From positions 3,410,001 through 3,474,000 of the forward strand of contig NZ_CP021731.1 in the NCBI RefSeq assembly GCF_003628555.1: a stretch of DNA of 64,000 nt, in the 5' to 3' direction. Positions 27,976 to 36,819 of this stretch are shown in pieces; the stretch's first letter is position 1, and every line of letters starts with the position of its first letter. Below the pieces are notes generated by a model. It was not told the DNA's origin. It ran no database searches and worked only from the letters and a program-made list of their open reading frames with translations. The translations under genes and the position numbers were made by a program. This DNA is from Azoarcus sp. DN11. Its GTDB lineage: Bacteria; Pseudomonadota; Gammaproteobacteria; Burkholderiales; Rhodocyclaceae.

Positions 27976-29274
27976 TCAGGTGCCGTAACGCTTCCGGTAG
28001 CCTTCAAGGAAGCGGGCGAGACGGCCGATGGCGTCGCGCAGATCGCCCTCGTGCGGCAGGAACACGAGGCGGAAATGGTCGGGGCGCGGCCAGTTGAAGC
28101 CCGTGCCCTGCACCAGCAACACGCGCTCCTGCTCGAGGAGTTCGGCGATGAAGGCCTGATCATCCTCGATGGGATACATCCCGGGATCGAGCCTCGGGAA
28201 CATGTACAGCGTCGCCTGCGGTTTCACGCAGCTCACGCCCGGAATCGCCGTGATCAGTTCATAGGCAAGGTCGCGCTGCCGGCGCATGCGCCCGCCCTCG
28301 GAGACGAGATCGTCGATGCTCTGGTAGCCGCCCAGCGCAGTCTGGATCGCATACTGCCCCGGCACGTTCGCGCACAGGCGCATCGAGGCGAGCATGTTGA
28401 GCCCTTCAATGTAGTCCTGCGCATGCCGCTTGTCGCCGCACACGACCATCCAGCCGGCGCGATAACCGCAGGAGCGGTAGTTCTTCGACAGGCCGTTGAA
28501 GATGATCGTCAGCACGTCCTCCGACAGCGAAGCCATCGACGTGTGCGTCACGCCGTCGTAGAGCACCTTGTCGTACACCTCGTCCGCGTACAGGATCAGG
28601 CCGAATTCGCGGGCGAGATCGATGATGCCTTTCAGGACCTCGTCGGGGTAGACCGCTCCGGTCGGATTGTTCGGATTGATGACGACGATGGCGCGGGTGT
28701 TCGGCGTGATGCGCGCACGCATGTCCGCGAGGTCCGGCAGCCAGCCGCTCGCCTCGTCGCACAGGTAATGCACCGGACGGCCGCCCGACAGGCTCACGGC
28801 CGCCGTCCACAGCGGGTAGTCCGGGGCCGGCACCAGCACCTCGTCGCCGGCGTTGAGCAGCGCGTTCATCGCCATCACGATCAGCTCGGACACGCCGTTG
28901 CCGATGTAGATGTCCTCGATCGTCACACCCTTGATGTGCTTCTGCTGGGTGTAGTGCATCACCGCCTTGCGCGCCGCGAAGATGCCTTTGGAATCCGAAT
29001 AGCCCGCCGAGTTCGGCAGGTTGCGGATCATGTCCATCTGGATCTCTTCGGGGGCGTCGAAGCCGAACGCGGCGAGGTTGCCGATGTTCAGCTTGATGAT
29101 CTTGTGCCCTTCGTCTTCCATCTGCTTGGCACGGGTGAGGACGGGGCCACGGATGTCGTAGCAGACGTTGGCGAGCTTGGCAGATTTGTGAACCTGCGGG
29201 AGCCTCGGGGCTTCGGGCTGCCCCTTCGTTTGTTCGGGCGGGACAGCAACCCGCAGTTTCGGCTCGACGCTCAT
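27976..29274 (-). CDS. alaA: Alanine aminotransferase, AlaA-type class I/II PLP enzyme
   Basis: Transfers an amino group between glutamate and pyruvate. It has 432 residues; the body matches E. coli AlaA closely (VCYDIRGPVL, IYIGNGVSELIV, APDYPLWTAAVSLS, and PLP lysine in NGLSKNYRS). The N-terminus is about 25 residues longer than the E. coli form and is rich in Lys, Pro and Gln. The motif usually read GNPAPFGF is GNLAAFGF at 65-72. ATG 29274 was chosen with GGAG four bases upstream, but ATG 29298 or GTG 29304 are possible. It heads the hom-thrC unit. Confidence 0.93.
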   Translation of the reverse strand: MSVEPKLRVAVPPEQTKGQPEAPRLPQVHKSAKLANVCYDIRGPVLTRAKQMEDEGHKIIKLNIGNLAAFGFDAPEEIQMDMIRNLPNSAGYSDSKGIFAARKAVMHYTQQKHIKGVTIEDIYIGNGVSELIVMAMNALLNAGDEVLVPAPDYPLWTAAVSLSGGRPVHYLCDEASGWLPDLADMRARITPNTRAIVVINPNNPTGAVYPDEVLKGIIDLAREFGLILYADEVYDKVLYDGVTHTSMASLSEDVLTIIFNGLSKNYRSCGYRAGWMVVCGDKRHAQDYIEGLNMLASMRLCANVPGQYAIQTALGGYQSIDDLVSEGGRMRRQRDLAYELITAIPGVSCVKPQATLYMFPRLDPGMYPIEDDQAFIAELLEQERVLLVQGTGFNWPRPDHFRLVFLPHEGDLRDAIGRLARFLEGYRKRYGT

Positions 29275-29439
29275 CGCACTCCGTCCTTTCTTTCGCATGT
29301 TCACTCCGCACCCGGCTTCGGGCGCGCCGCAGGATCGCCGGCAACACCGCGGGGAACTGCCGGGTGGGCCGGAAAACCAAAAGAATGTATCTTATCCAAG
29401 CCTGTATCCCCCGGCAATTTTGCCGACCGAGCGAACCCG

Positions 29440-29817
29440 ATGAAGCTGAATCTCGAACAGAATCCCAACCTCAACGTCGTGACCGGCTACGGTACCGACC
29501 ACCTGATGATCAACAAGGAACGCCACGACGGCAACGTGCTGGTCGCGGTCGACCGTATCGTGGGAGGCTGGGCCCCCGGCGGCTTCGCGAACCTGAGTGC
29601 GGACGATTTCGCCCCGGTGTGCGAGATGAAGCCCGAAGTCGTGCTGATCGGCACCGGCAGCCGCCTGCGCTTTCCGGCACCGGCGATCCTGCGCCCGCTG
29701 ATCGAAGCGCGTATCGGCTATGAAATCATGGACTTGCCTGCCGCCTGCCGCACCTACAACATCCTCGCCGCCGAGGGCCGCTCGGTCGTCGCGGCCTTGC
29801 TCTTCGACGCGGCCTGA
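29440..29817 (+). CDS. Mth938-like domain protein (DUF498 family)
   Basis: A 125-residue protein of the Mth938/NDUFAF3-like family, recognised by GWAPGGFANLSADDF, VVLIGTGSRLRFP and the end motif CRTYNILAAEGRSVVAALL. The molecular role in bacteria is not established; the mitochondrial relative assists complex I assembly. It starts divergently from alaA and precedes the peroxiredoxin gene by 112 bp. A GC-rich hairpin without a T-run follows the stop. Confidence 0.88.
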   Translation: MKLNLEQNPNLNVVTGYGTDHLMINKERHDGNVLVAVDRIVGGWAPGGFANLSADDFAPVCEMKPEVVLIGTGSRLRFPAPAILRPLIEARIGYEIMDLPAACRTYNILAAEGRSVVAALLFDAA

Positions 29818-29929
29818 CGCCAGTGTGCGGGCGGATGCGCGCCCGCCACACCCTCACGCGCATGCAGACGTTGTCTTCCGGCCGGCTCCTCCGCTACGCT
29901 GAGTGCGACAACTCACACCGGAGAGCCCG

Positions 29930-30394
29930 ATGAGCACGGCAAGCATCCCGTCCATGCCCGACCTGACCCTTCCCGCGACGGGCGGCGACAGCGTCACCCT
30001 CGCGGCGCAGAAAGGCCGCAAGGTGGTGCTGTATTTCTACCCGAAGGACAACACGCCGGGTTGCACCAACGAAACCTCGGACTTCCGCGATCACCACGCG
30101 GCGTTCCGCGCCGCCGGATGCGACATCTATGGCATTTCGCGCGATAGCCTGAAGTCGCACGAGAACTTCAAGGCCAAGCTCGGCCTGCCCTTCGAGCTGA
30201 TCTCCGACGCCGACGAGGCGGCATGCAATGCCTTCGGCGTCATCAAGATGAAAAACATGTATGGGAAACAGGTACGCGGCATCGAACGCAGCACTTTCGT
30301 CATCGATGCCGAAGGTGTCGTCCGTCGCGAATGGCGCGGCGTGAAGGTGGCCGGCCATGCGCAGGAAGTGCTGGATTTCGTGAAGACCCTGTAA
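29930..30394 (+). CDS. bcp: Peroxiredoxin, Bcp/PrxQ family
   Basis: A thiol peroxidase of 154 residues. Peroxidatic C45 sits in the motif KDNTPGCTNETSDFRD with the essential Thr and Pro. The resolving cysteine usually found five residues later is S50, so this is a one-Cys-type variant unless C64 or C99 takes part. Start ATG 29930 follows GGAGAG. phoH begins 36 bp after the stop on the same strand. Confidence 0.93.
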   Translation: MSTASIPSMPDLTLPATGGDSVTLAAQKGRKVVLYFYPKDNTPGCTNETSDFRDHHAAFRAAGCDIYGISRDSLKSHENFKAKLGLPFELISDADEAACNAFGVIKMKNMYGKQVRGIERSTFVIDAEGVVRREWRGVKVAGHAQEVLDFVKTL

Positions 30395-30430
30395 CCCCGT
30401 TCAACCCGACGCCCGAGCATCAACCACTCC

Positions 30431-31837
30431 ATGACCAAACGCGCGCCCCGCAGCCGGGACACCAAGCTCTTCGTCCTCGACACCAACGTGCTGATGCACG
30501 ACCCCACCAGCCTGTTCCGCTTCGAGGAGCACGACGTGTTCGTGCCGATCATGACGCTGGAGGAACTGGACAACAACAAGAAGGGCATGTCCGAAGTCGC
30601 CCGCAACGCGCGCCAGGCGAGCCGCACGATGGACGAGATCGTCAGCTCCTGCCCCGCTGACATCGCCGACGGCATCGATCTCAAGGCCCCCTCGCACGAA
30701 CTGGCGACCGGCAAGCTGTTCCTGCAGACCGAGGCGATCAACCTCGCCCTGCCCCCGGCGCTGCCGACTGCCAAGGGCGACAACCAGATCCTTGCGGTGG
30801 TGATGCATCTGGTCGAGCGCTTCCCCAAGCGGCCGGTGATCCTCGTCTCCAAGGACATCAACATGCGCATCAAGGCCCGCGCGCTGGGCCTGGAGGCGCA
30901 GGACTACTTCAACGACAAGGTACTGGAGGACACCGATCTCCTCTACACGGGCTGGCGCGAGCTGCCGCCGGACTTCTGGGACACCCACGGCAAGGGCATG
31001 GAGTCGTGGAAAGAGGAAGGGCACACCTACTACCGCATCAATGGTCCGCTCTCGACCGGCCTGCTGGTCAATGAATTTGTCTTCCAGGATGGCGAATCGC
31101 CGCTGCAGGCGTGGGTCAAGGAGCGAAGCGGACGCAGCGTGCTGATCGAGACGCTGATCGACTACGCCCACAACAAGAACAACGTGTGGGGCATCACGGC
31201 GCGCAATCGCGAGCAGAACTTCGCGCTCAACCTGCTGATGAATCCCGAGATCGACTTCGTCACGCTGCTCGGCCAGGCCGGCACCGGCAAGACGCTGCTC
31301 ACGCTCGCGGCGGCACTGACCCAGGTGCTGGAAGCCAAGCGCTATTCCGAGATCATCATGACCCGCGTGACCGTGCCGGTCGGCGAGGACATCGGCTTCC
31401 TGCCGGGCACCGAGGAAGAGAAGATGGCGCCGTGGATGGGGGCGCTGGAGGACAACCTCGACGTCCTCAACGGCACGACCGGCGAGGGCGGCGATTGGGG
31501 CCGCGCGGCGACGCGCGACCTGATCCGCTCGCGCATCAAGATCAAGAGCCTGAACTTCATGCGCGGGCGCACCTTCATCAACAAGTTCCTGATCATCGAC
31601 GAGGCGCAGAACCTCACGCCGAAGCAGATGAAGACCCTGATCACGCGCGCGGGGCCGGGCACCAAGGTCGTGTGCCTCGGCAACATCGCGCAGATCGACA
31701 CCCCTTACCTCACCGAGGGCAGCTCCGGCCTGACCTTCGTGGTCGACCGCTTCAAGGATTGGCCGCATTCCGGCCACATCACGCTGCAGCGCGGCGAGCG
31801 CTCGCGTCTCGCCGACCACGCGGCCGACGTGCTCTGA
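30431..31837 (+). CDS. PhoH-family ATPase with N-terminal PIN domain
   Basis: A 468-residue PhoH2-type protein. The N-terminal PIN ribonuclease domain (about 12-150) has the acidic motif FVLDTNVLMHD and later acids such as VSKDIN. The C-terminal PhoH helicase-like ATPase (about 240-465) has Walker A GQAGTGKTLL and Walker B FLIIDEAQN. PIN-PhoH proteins are RNA unwinding/cleaving enzymes in the cases studied. It directly follows bcp and ends at a GC-rich hairpin. Confidence 0.93.
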   Translation: MTKRAPRSRDTKLFVLDTNVLMHDPTSLFRFEEHDVFVPIMTLEELDNNKKGMSEVARNARQASRTMDEIVSSCPADIADGIDLKAPSHELATGKLFLQTEAINLALPPALPTAKGDNQILAVVMHLVERFPKRPVILVSKDINMRIKARALGLEAQDYFNDKVLEDTDLLYTGWRELPPDFWDTHGKGMESWKEEGHTYYRINGPLSTGLLVNEFVFQDGESPLQAWVKERSGRSVLIETLIDYAHNKNNVWGITARNREQNFALNLLMNPEIDFVTLLGQAGTGKTLLTLAAALTQVLEAKRYSEIIMTRVTVPVGEDIGFLPGTEEEKMAPWMGALEDNLDVLNGTTGEGGDWGRAATRDLIRSRIKIKSLNFMRGRTFINKFLIIDEAQNLTPKQMKTLITRAGPGTKVVCLGNIAQIDTPYLTEGSSGLTFVVDRFKDWPHSGHITLQRGERSRLADHAADVL

Positions 31838-31841
31838 CCGC

Positions 31842-31866
31842 GCCGGGGCGGCAGGGCTGCCCCGGC
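31842..31866 (+). terminator. GC-rich hairpin after phoH, weak terminator candidate
   Basis: GCCGGGGC (31842-31849) pairs exactly with GCCCCGGC (31859-31866) five bases after the phoH stop. No T-run follows, so termination would be weak or Rho-assisted. Confidence 0.4.
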
Positions 31867-31938
31867 AATACCGCCCAAATACCCCGGGAAAGACACGGGA
31901 ATTTGCCCTGGATCATCCCGGCCGGCCGGGTTGCATCC

Positions 31939-31944
31939 TATAAT
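31939..31944 (+). promoter_or_regulatory. TATAAT -10 box upstream of the CBS/nucleotidyltransferase gene
   Basis: A perfect TATAAT lies 30 bases before the start of the next gene in GC-rich surroundings. No recognisable -35 is found at 16-18 bp, so an activator or a start relying on the -10 would be needed. Confidence 0.4.
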
Positions 31945-31973
31945 GCGCGGGTTTTTTGCCTGCGAAAGTTGCC

Positions 31974-33872
31974 ATGCCTGCTACCGCCTCCGAGATGCTG
32001 GTCGGAGCCAGTTCGGACTTCCTCAAGCGCTTCTCGCCGTTCAACCGGATGGAGCCGGAGGCGCTCGGATTCCTGAGCGAGCGTGCGGTGCTGGCGTTTC
32101 ACGCCCGCGGCAGCGAGATCCTGACCCCCGAGATGGGGCAGCCGACGCACTTCCACATCGTGCAGCGCGGCAAGGTGCAGGCCCGCCAGGTCGGCCCCGC
32201 GAGTGTCACCGACTACGCCGCGATGACGCTGGGTCCGGGCGAATGCTTCCCGATCGGCGCGATCTCGGCCCAGCGCCCCTCGACCAACGCCTACGCGGCG
32301 GTCGAAGACAGCTTCGTGTTCCAGCTGCCCGCGGACGATTTCCTCAAGCTCATGCAGATGAGCCCGGTCTTCCACGTCTTCTGCACCCAGTACATCGCGA
32401 GCCTGCTCAACCAGTCGCGACAGCAGCTGCAGAGCACCTTTGCGCAGCGCGCGGCGGAGCAGCAGACGATGACGACGCCGCTCGGCCAGCTCGTGAAGAA
32501 GGCGCCGATCTTCGTCACGCCGGACAGCTCGCTCCGCGCCGCGCTGGAAAAGATGTCCGAGATGCGTATTGGCTGCATGGTGGTCACGGACAGCGAACAG
32601 AAGCCGCTCGGCATCCTGACCCAGAGCGATCTGCTCCCGCGCGTCGTGCTGCCGGGCATCGATCTGCAGCGCCCGATCGGCGACGTGATGACGCGCACGC
32701 CGCACGTCATGTCGGCCTCGGCTTCGGCCTACGACGCGGCCCTCGAGATGGCGACGCACGGCGTGCGCCATCTGCTGGTGGTCAACTCGGAGGGTCGTCT
32801 GAAAGGCGTGGTGTCCGAGCGCGATCTGTTCACGCTGCAGCGCATCGGCCTGCGACAGATCCGTTCCAGCATCGAAGGCGCCGACGACCTGGAAGCGCTG
32901 CAGCGCGCCAGCCGCGACATCCGCCAGCTGGCGCTCAACCTGATCGCCCAGGGCATCGGCGCGGAACAGCTGACCCAGTTCATCTCCGCGCTCAACGACG
33001 CCCTCACCTGCCGCATCATCGATCTCGCGCGTGCGCGGCATGACCTGTACGGCGTCGACTATGCGTGGCTCGCCTTCGGCTCGGAAGGGCGCCACGAGCA
33101 GACGCTCTCGTCCGACCAGGACAACGGAATCATCTACGCATGCCCCGAAGGGGCGGACCCGGTCGAGCTGAAGAACCGCCTGCTCGCCTCGGCGAAGGAA
33201 GTGAACGAGAACCTCGCCGCCTGCGGATTCCCGCTGTGCAAGGGCAACATCATGGCGAGCAACCCCGAGCTCTGCCTCACGCTCGACGAATGGAAGGGGC
33301 GCTTCGGCGACTGGATTCGCGAACCGGACCCGCAAGCCCTGCTCAATGCAACGATCTTCTTCGACTATCGCGTGCTGTGCGGCAACGAGCGCCTGGGCGA
33401 CCAGCTGCGCGCGTGGCTGAACCGCACGGCGAAGGCCAACGCCAACTTCCTGCGCATGATGGCGTCGAATGCGCTGCAGGCCGCGCCGCCGCTGGGACGC
33501 ATCCGCGATTTCGTCGTCGATGACGACGGCACGATCGACCTGAAGAAATCCGGCGCCCGCCTGTTCGTCGACGTCGCGCGCATTCTCGCCCTGCGCACCG
33601 CGGTCGTGTCGAGCAGCACCGTGCAGCGGCTGCGCCAAGCGGGCAACAAGATGGGCATTCCGTCCGAGGAAATCGCCGCGCTGATCGACGGCTTCCACTT
33701 CATCCAGTTGCTGCGCCTGCGTTCCCAGCATCTCGACACCGAACACGACGCGCCGGGCGACAACCGCGTCAATCCCGACACGCTGAACGAACTCGACCGG
33801 CGCATCCTGAAGGAAGCGTTCCGCCAGGCCAGGAAGCTGCAGTTGCGGCTCAAGCTCGACTACCAGCTATGA
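31974..33872 (+). CDS. cNMP-binding/CBS/DUF294 nucleotidyltransferase-like protein
   Basis: A 632-residue multi-domain cytoplasmic protein. Order: a cyclic-nucleotide-binding-like domain (about 15-140), a CBS pair (about 170-300, GCMVVTDSEQKPLGILTQSD and HLLVVNSEGRLKGVVSERD), a DUF294 GlnD-like nucleotidyltransferase (about 330-450) with FGSEGRHEQTLSSDQDNG supplying the G-S and D-x-D features, and the DUF294 C-terminal domain. The design suggests nucleotide-sensed modification of a partner protein, but the target is unknown. Its stop overlaps the next start (ATGA), so it is coupled to the exonuclease-like gene. Confidence 0.9.
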   Translation: MPATASEMLVGASSDFLKRFSPFNRMEPEALGFLSERAVLAFHARGSEILTPEMGQPTHFHIVQRGKVQARQVGPASVTDYAAMTLGPGECFPIGAISAQRPSTNAYAAVEDSFVFQLPADDFLKLMQMSPVFHVFCTQYIASLLNQSRQQLQSTFAQRAAEQQTMTTPLGQLVKKAPIFVTPDSSLRAALEKMSEMRIGCMVVTDSEQKPLGILTQSDLLPRVVLPGIDLQRPIGDVMTRTPHVMSASASAYDAALEMATHGVRHLLVVNSEGRLKGVVSERDLFTLQRIGLRQIRSSIEGADDLEALQRASRDIRQLALNLIAQGIGAEQLTQFISALNDALTCRIIDLARARHDLYGVDYAWLAFGSEGRHEQTLSSDQDNGIIYACPEGADPVELKNRLLASAKEVNENLAACGFPLCKGNIMASNPELCLTLDEWKGRFGDWIREPDPQALLNATIFFDYRVLCGNERLGDQLRAWLNRTAKANANFLRMMASNALQAAPPLGRIRDFVVDDDGTIDLKKSGARLFVDVARILALRTAVVSSSTVQRLRQAGNKMGIPSEEIAALIDGFHFIQLLRLRSQHLDTEHDAPGDNRVNPDTLNELDRRILKEAFRQARKLQLRLKLDYQL

Positions 33873-34513
33873 ATTGGCTCACCCGGCTCCTCGGCAACAG
33901 CGCAGACACGGCCACGCTCGACGTCGCGCTGCGCGATGCCCTCGCGAAGTGGGAAGCGCTGCCGGCGCCGGATCTGGGCACCGCCCACTTCGAGACGCGC
34001 TACGTGGTCATCAACACCGAGGCCACCGGGCTCGATCTCGACAAGGATCGCCTGCTCGCAGTCGCGGCGATCGCCGTCGACCGCGAACAACTGTCCCCGC
34101 ACGACAGCTTTCATGCCGCCGTGGAACCGGATGCCGCGGCGGTACTGACGAGCCTCCTCGCCTTCGCGGGCAAGGGCCCGGTCGTGGTGTTCAACGCGTC
34201 GTTCAACCGCAGCCTGCTCGAACGTGCGCTCGACGAGCATCTCGGCATCACGCCGGACTGGACCTGGCTCGACCTGCACTGGCTCCTGCCGGCCCTCTAC
34301 GACGAACACATCGACCGGCCGGCGCGTCTGGCCGACTGGATGAAGGCCTTCGGCATCGAGACCTTCCAGCGCCACCACGCGCTGGGGGATGCCTGGGCGA
34401 TCGCGCAACTGATGCTCGCCGCGCAGGCACGCGCCCGCGCGCTCGGCCACAACACTCCACGCACGTTGGCGGAACTGGAACACAGCCGCCGGCAATTGAG
34501 GCGTCACGGATGA
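33869..34513 (+). CDS. DnaQ-like (DEDDh) 3'-5' exonuclease fold protein with substituted active site
   Basis: A 214-residue protein with the exonuclease fold of the DNA polymerase III epsilon type. Motif I reads VINTEATGL, with N49 where the first catalytic Asp belongs (E51 is kept). Motif II reads FNASFNRSLL, with N113 in place of the second Asp. Motif III is intact (H169, D174 in HHALGDA). Loss of two of four acidic metal ligands suggests little or no nuclease activity; it may bind nucleic acid or nucleotide. Overlapping ATGA junctions tie it to the DUF294 gene before it and the NlpC gene after it. Confidence 0.85.
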   Translation: MNWLTRLLGNSADTATLDVALRDALAKWEALPAPDLGTAHFETRYVVINTEATGLDLDKDRLLAVAAIAVDREQLSPHDSFHAAVEPDAAAVLTSLLAFAGKGPVVVFNASFNRSLLERALDEHLGITPDWTWLDLHWLLPALYDEHIDRPARLADWMKAFGIETFQRHHALGDAWAIAQLMLAAQARARALGHNTPRTLAELEHSRRQLRRHG

Positions 34514-35079
34514 ATCGAATTTCCCCCGCAAGCAACTTCCGCCGCTGCCTGACAACCCGCTTCGTCGCCCTGCTCGCCACGACCACCCTGCTGATCGCGC
34601 CACCTGCGGGCGCCGACGACACGCCCGCTCCGGCCGACCCGCCGGCCGCGACGACGTCGTCCTTCGGCCGTTACGGTACGGCGGCACAGGATCTCATCAA
34701 CCAGGGGATGGAGTACATCGGCATCCGCTACCGCTTCGGCGGCAACTCGCCCGAAACCGGGCTCGATTGCAGCGGCCTGGTCCAGAACGTCTTCCGCAAC
34801 GCGCTCGGCCTCAACCTGCCGCGCGCCGCACGCGACATGGCCCGCGTCGGCGACAAAGTCGGCATGCAGGATCTCAAGCCCGGCGACCTGGTGTTTTTCA
34901 AAACAATGCGCCATGCCTTCTCGCATGTGGGCATTTACCTCGGCGAAGGCCGCTTCCTGCACGCCCCGGCGAGCGGCGGAGAAGTGCGCATCGACGAGAT
35001 GAGCCAGAGCTACTGGGCGAAGCGCTTCAACGGCGCGCGCCGCATGGTGCCGGACGCCGGCCTGCCGCAGGCCAACTGA
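34510..35079 (+). CDS. NlpC/P60 family cell-wall hydrolase, exported
   Basis: A 189-residue periplasmic peptidase likely to cut peptidoglycan stem peptides. The N-terminal signal peptide has the basic start MNRISPASNFRR, a hydrophobic core (VALLATTTLLIA) and a likely cut after AGA or GADD. The NlpC/P60 domain (about 55-180) carries catalytic Cys in GLDCSGLVQ and His in AFSHVGIYLG, with the third polar position in FLHAPASG. The start overlaps the preceding stop by 4 bp. Confidence 0.93.
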   Translation: MNRISPASNFRRCLTTRFVALLATTTLLIAPPAGADDTPAPADPPAATTSSFGRYGTAAQDLINQGMEYIGIRYRFGGNSPETGLDCSGLVQNVFRNALGLNLPRAARDMARVGDKVGMQDLKPGDLVFFKTMRHAFSHVGIYLGEGRFLHAPASGGEVRIDEMSQSYWAKRFNGARRMVPDAGLPQAN

Positions 35080-35155
35080 CAGGCGACGCCGGCGAGGCGC
35101 TGCGACGGACCGGGTTTTCGTCTAGGCTTCTATCGAGCCTGACGAGATTCCTGCA

Positions 35156-35938
35156 ATGCTGATTGCCCAGTTGTCCGACCCTCACGTCGTCGCACCCGGC
35201 ACCCTGCTCTACGACAAGATCGACACCGGCGCCCTGTTCGCCGCGGCCGTCCGGCGCGTTGCCCGGCTGTACCCGGTGCCGGATGTGGTCGTCGTCTCCG
35301 GCGACCTCGTGAATGAAGGCACCGCGCGGGAATACGCACGGGTCCGCGAACTGCTTGCGCCCTTGCCGGTGCCGTGGCAGCTCATGGCCGGCAATCACGA
35401 CGACCGTTCGCAGCTCAGGAACGCCTTTCCCGATCAGGGATTCACGAACGACGACTTGTGCTGCGCGCGACGGATGCTCGGCGAACTGACCCTGCTGTTC
35501 CTCGACACCACCCTCCCCGGCGAGGAAGGCGGCGAGGTCGCCGACGAACAGCTCGCTTGGCTCGACCGGGCGTGCGATCCCGACCGCGACTGCCTGCTGT
35601 TCCTGCATCACCCCCCGTTCGCGACGGGGATCGCCGGGCTCGACACCATCGCCTGCCGAGGTTCCGCACGCCTCGCCAACTGGCTGCGCCGCCACGCCGA
35701 AGTGCGCGCCCTCGCCTGCGGCCACGTGCATCGCCCGATCTTCGCGAGCTTCGCGGGACGACCGTGCGTCACCGCCCCTTCGGTCGCCCACCAGATCGTC
35801 TGCGACCTGTCGGGCGCGCCCGATACGCTGGCCTGGTGCCGCGAACCGCCCGCCTTCCTGCTGCATCGCTGGCACGCTGGCGAGTTGGTCACGCACGTGC
35901 TGCCCGTCGACGAGAGCACGGCGCATCGCTACGACTGA
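35156..35938 (+). CDS. Calcineurin-like phosphoesterase, CpdA-like (3',5'-cyclic-AMP phosphodiesterase type)
   Basis: A 260-residue dinuclear metallophosphoesterase. Metal motifs in order: D-x-H in LSDPHVV, GD in VVSGDLVNEG, GNHDD, the His of LHHPPF, and GHVH in ACGHVHRPI. This is the class III cyclic-nucleotide phosphodiesterase pattern of CpdA, which lowers cAMP; activity on other phosphodiesters is possible. No signal peptide. It lies 76 bp after the NlpC gene and converges on the MerR/TPR gene. Confidence 0.88.
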   Translation: MLIAQLSDPHVVAPGTLLYDKIDTGALFAAAVRRVARLYPVPDVVVVSGDLVNEGTAREYARVRELLAPLPVPWQLMAGNHDDRSQLRNAFPDQGFTNDDLCCARRMLGELTLLFLDTTLPGEEGGEVADEQLAWLDRACDPDRDCLLFLHHPPFATGIAGLDTIACRGSARLANWLRRHAEVRALACGHVHRPIFASFAGRPCVTAPSVAHQIVCDLSGAPDTLAWCREPPAFLLHRWHAGELVTHVLPVDESTAHRYD

Positions 35939-35958
35939 ATCGCCTTCGCCGGCACGGC

Positions 35959-36807
35959 CTATTCCGGCTTCGCCTCCACCAGCCGGCGATACTGCGCCAT
36001 GTGGCGGATGGCTTCCCGCGGCTGCCTGAACTGCTCGCACAACAACGCCAGGTTGTAGTGGCAATCGGCGAGACCCGGATCGCCGCGCAGGGCCGCCTGG
36101 TAGGCGTCCATCGCCTCGTGCTTGCGGTCCATGTCGTCGAGCAGGACGCCGAGGTTGTACATCAGCGTCGGATCGGCTCCGCAGGCCGCGATCGCATCGT
36201 GGTAGACGCGTTCGGCCTCCGTCAGGCGCCCGGCCTCGTGCAGCAAGGATCCCAGATTGATGCGGGCATCGAGCAGGTTCGGCGCCTCGGCGATCGCCCG
36301 CTCGTACGCCCGCCGCGCGGACTCGGGTTCGTCGCGCTCCAGCGCAAGCGCCTGCTCGAACCAGTGCGCGGCGTGCGCCGGTGCGTGGGTGGCTGCGCTC
36401 CCGGCCTGGCTTGCAGCCGGCTTGTGCTCGATCACGCTCAGGGAGCCGTCGGCAGGATCGCCTTCGAACGCGAGCAGATACTGGCCCGACTCGGCCTGCC
36501 AGTGGCTGCTGCCCTCCCTGACCACGACGCGGTCGGCCACCACGCGCACGGACAGCCCCGAGAGGGGCATCTCCTCGGGAAGGCGGCTGCGCAGCGCCTT
36601 CATGGATCGCACGATGCGCCGGGGCGGGACCTGCGCCGCGGCGAGCGCCTGCGCGGTGCGCAGCACGACCAGATCCTGGAACGAGAACCGCCAGGCGTTG
36701 CGCGGGCCGCGCTCCGGCGAGACGAAGCCGGCCCCGATCAATGCACGGATCGTGCTGCGCCCCAGGCGCAGGAGTTTCTCGACCTCGCGCACGCCGTAGC
36801 GGTGCAT
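35959..36807 (-). CDS. MerR-type HTH fused to tetratricopeptide repeats, in the NHEJ operon
   Basis: A 282-residue fusion. Residues 1-70 form a MerR-like winged helix (YGVREVEKLLRLGRSTIRAL, then FSFQDLVVLRTAQALAAAQV). A middle part (about 75-135) of beta character is unassigned. Residues about 145-275 hold three or four TPR units (LLDARINLGSLLHEAGRLTE, PTLMYNLGVLLDDMDRKHEA, ADCHYNLALLCEQFRQPREA). It starts 12 bp after the ku stop, so it is the third gene of the ligD-ku unit. It could regulate that operon or scaffold end-joining proteins; neither is shown. No cysteines typical of metal-sensing MerR proteins are present. Confidence 0.82.
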   Translation of the reverse strand: MHRYGVREVEKLLRLGRSTIRALIGAGFVSPERGPRNAWRFSFQDLVVLRTAQALAAAQVPPRRIVRSMKALRSRLPEEMPLSGLSVRVVADRVVVREGSSHWQAESGQYLLAFEGDPADGSLSVIEHKPAASQAGSAATHAPAHAAHWFEQALALERDEPESARRAYERAIAEAPNLLDARINLGSLLHEAGRLTEAERVYHDAIAACGADPTLMYNLGVLLDDMDRKHEAMDAYQAALRGDPGLADCHYNLALLCEQFRQPREAIRHMAQYRRLVEAKPE

Positions 36808-36819
36808 CGGGAAACCTCG

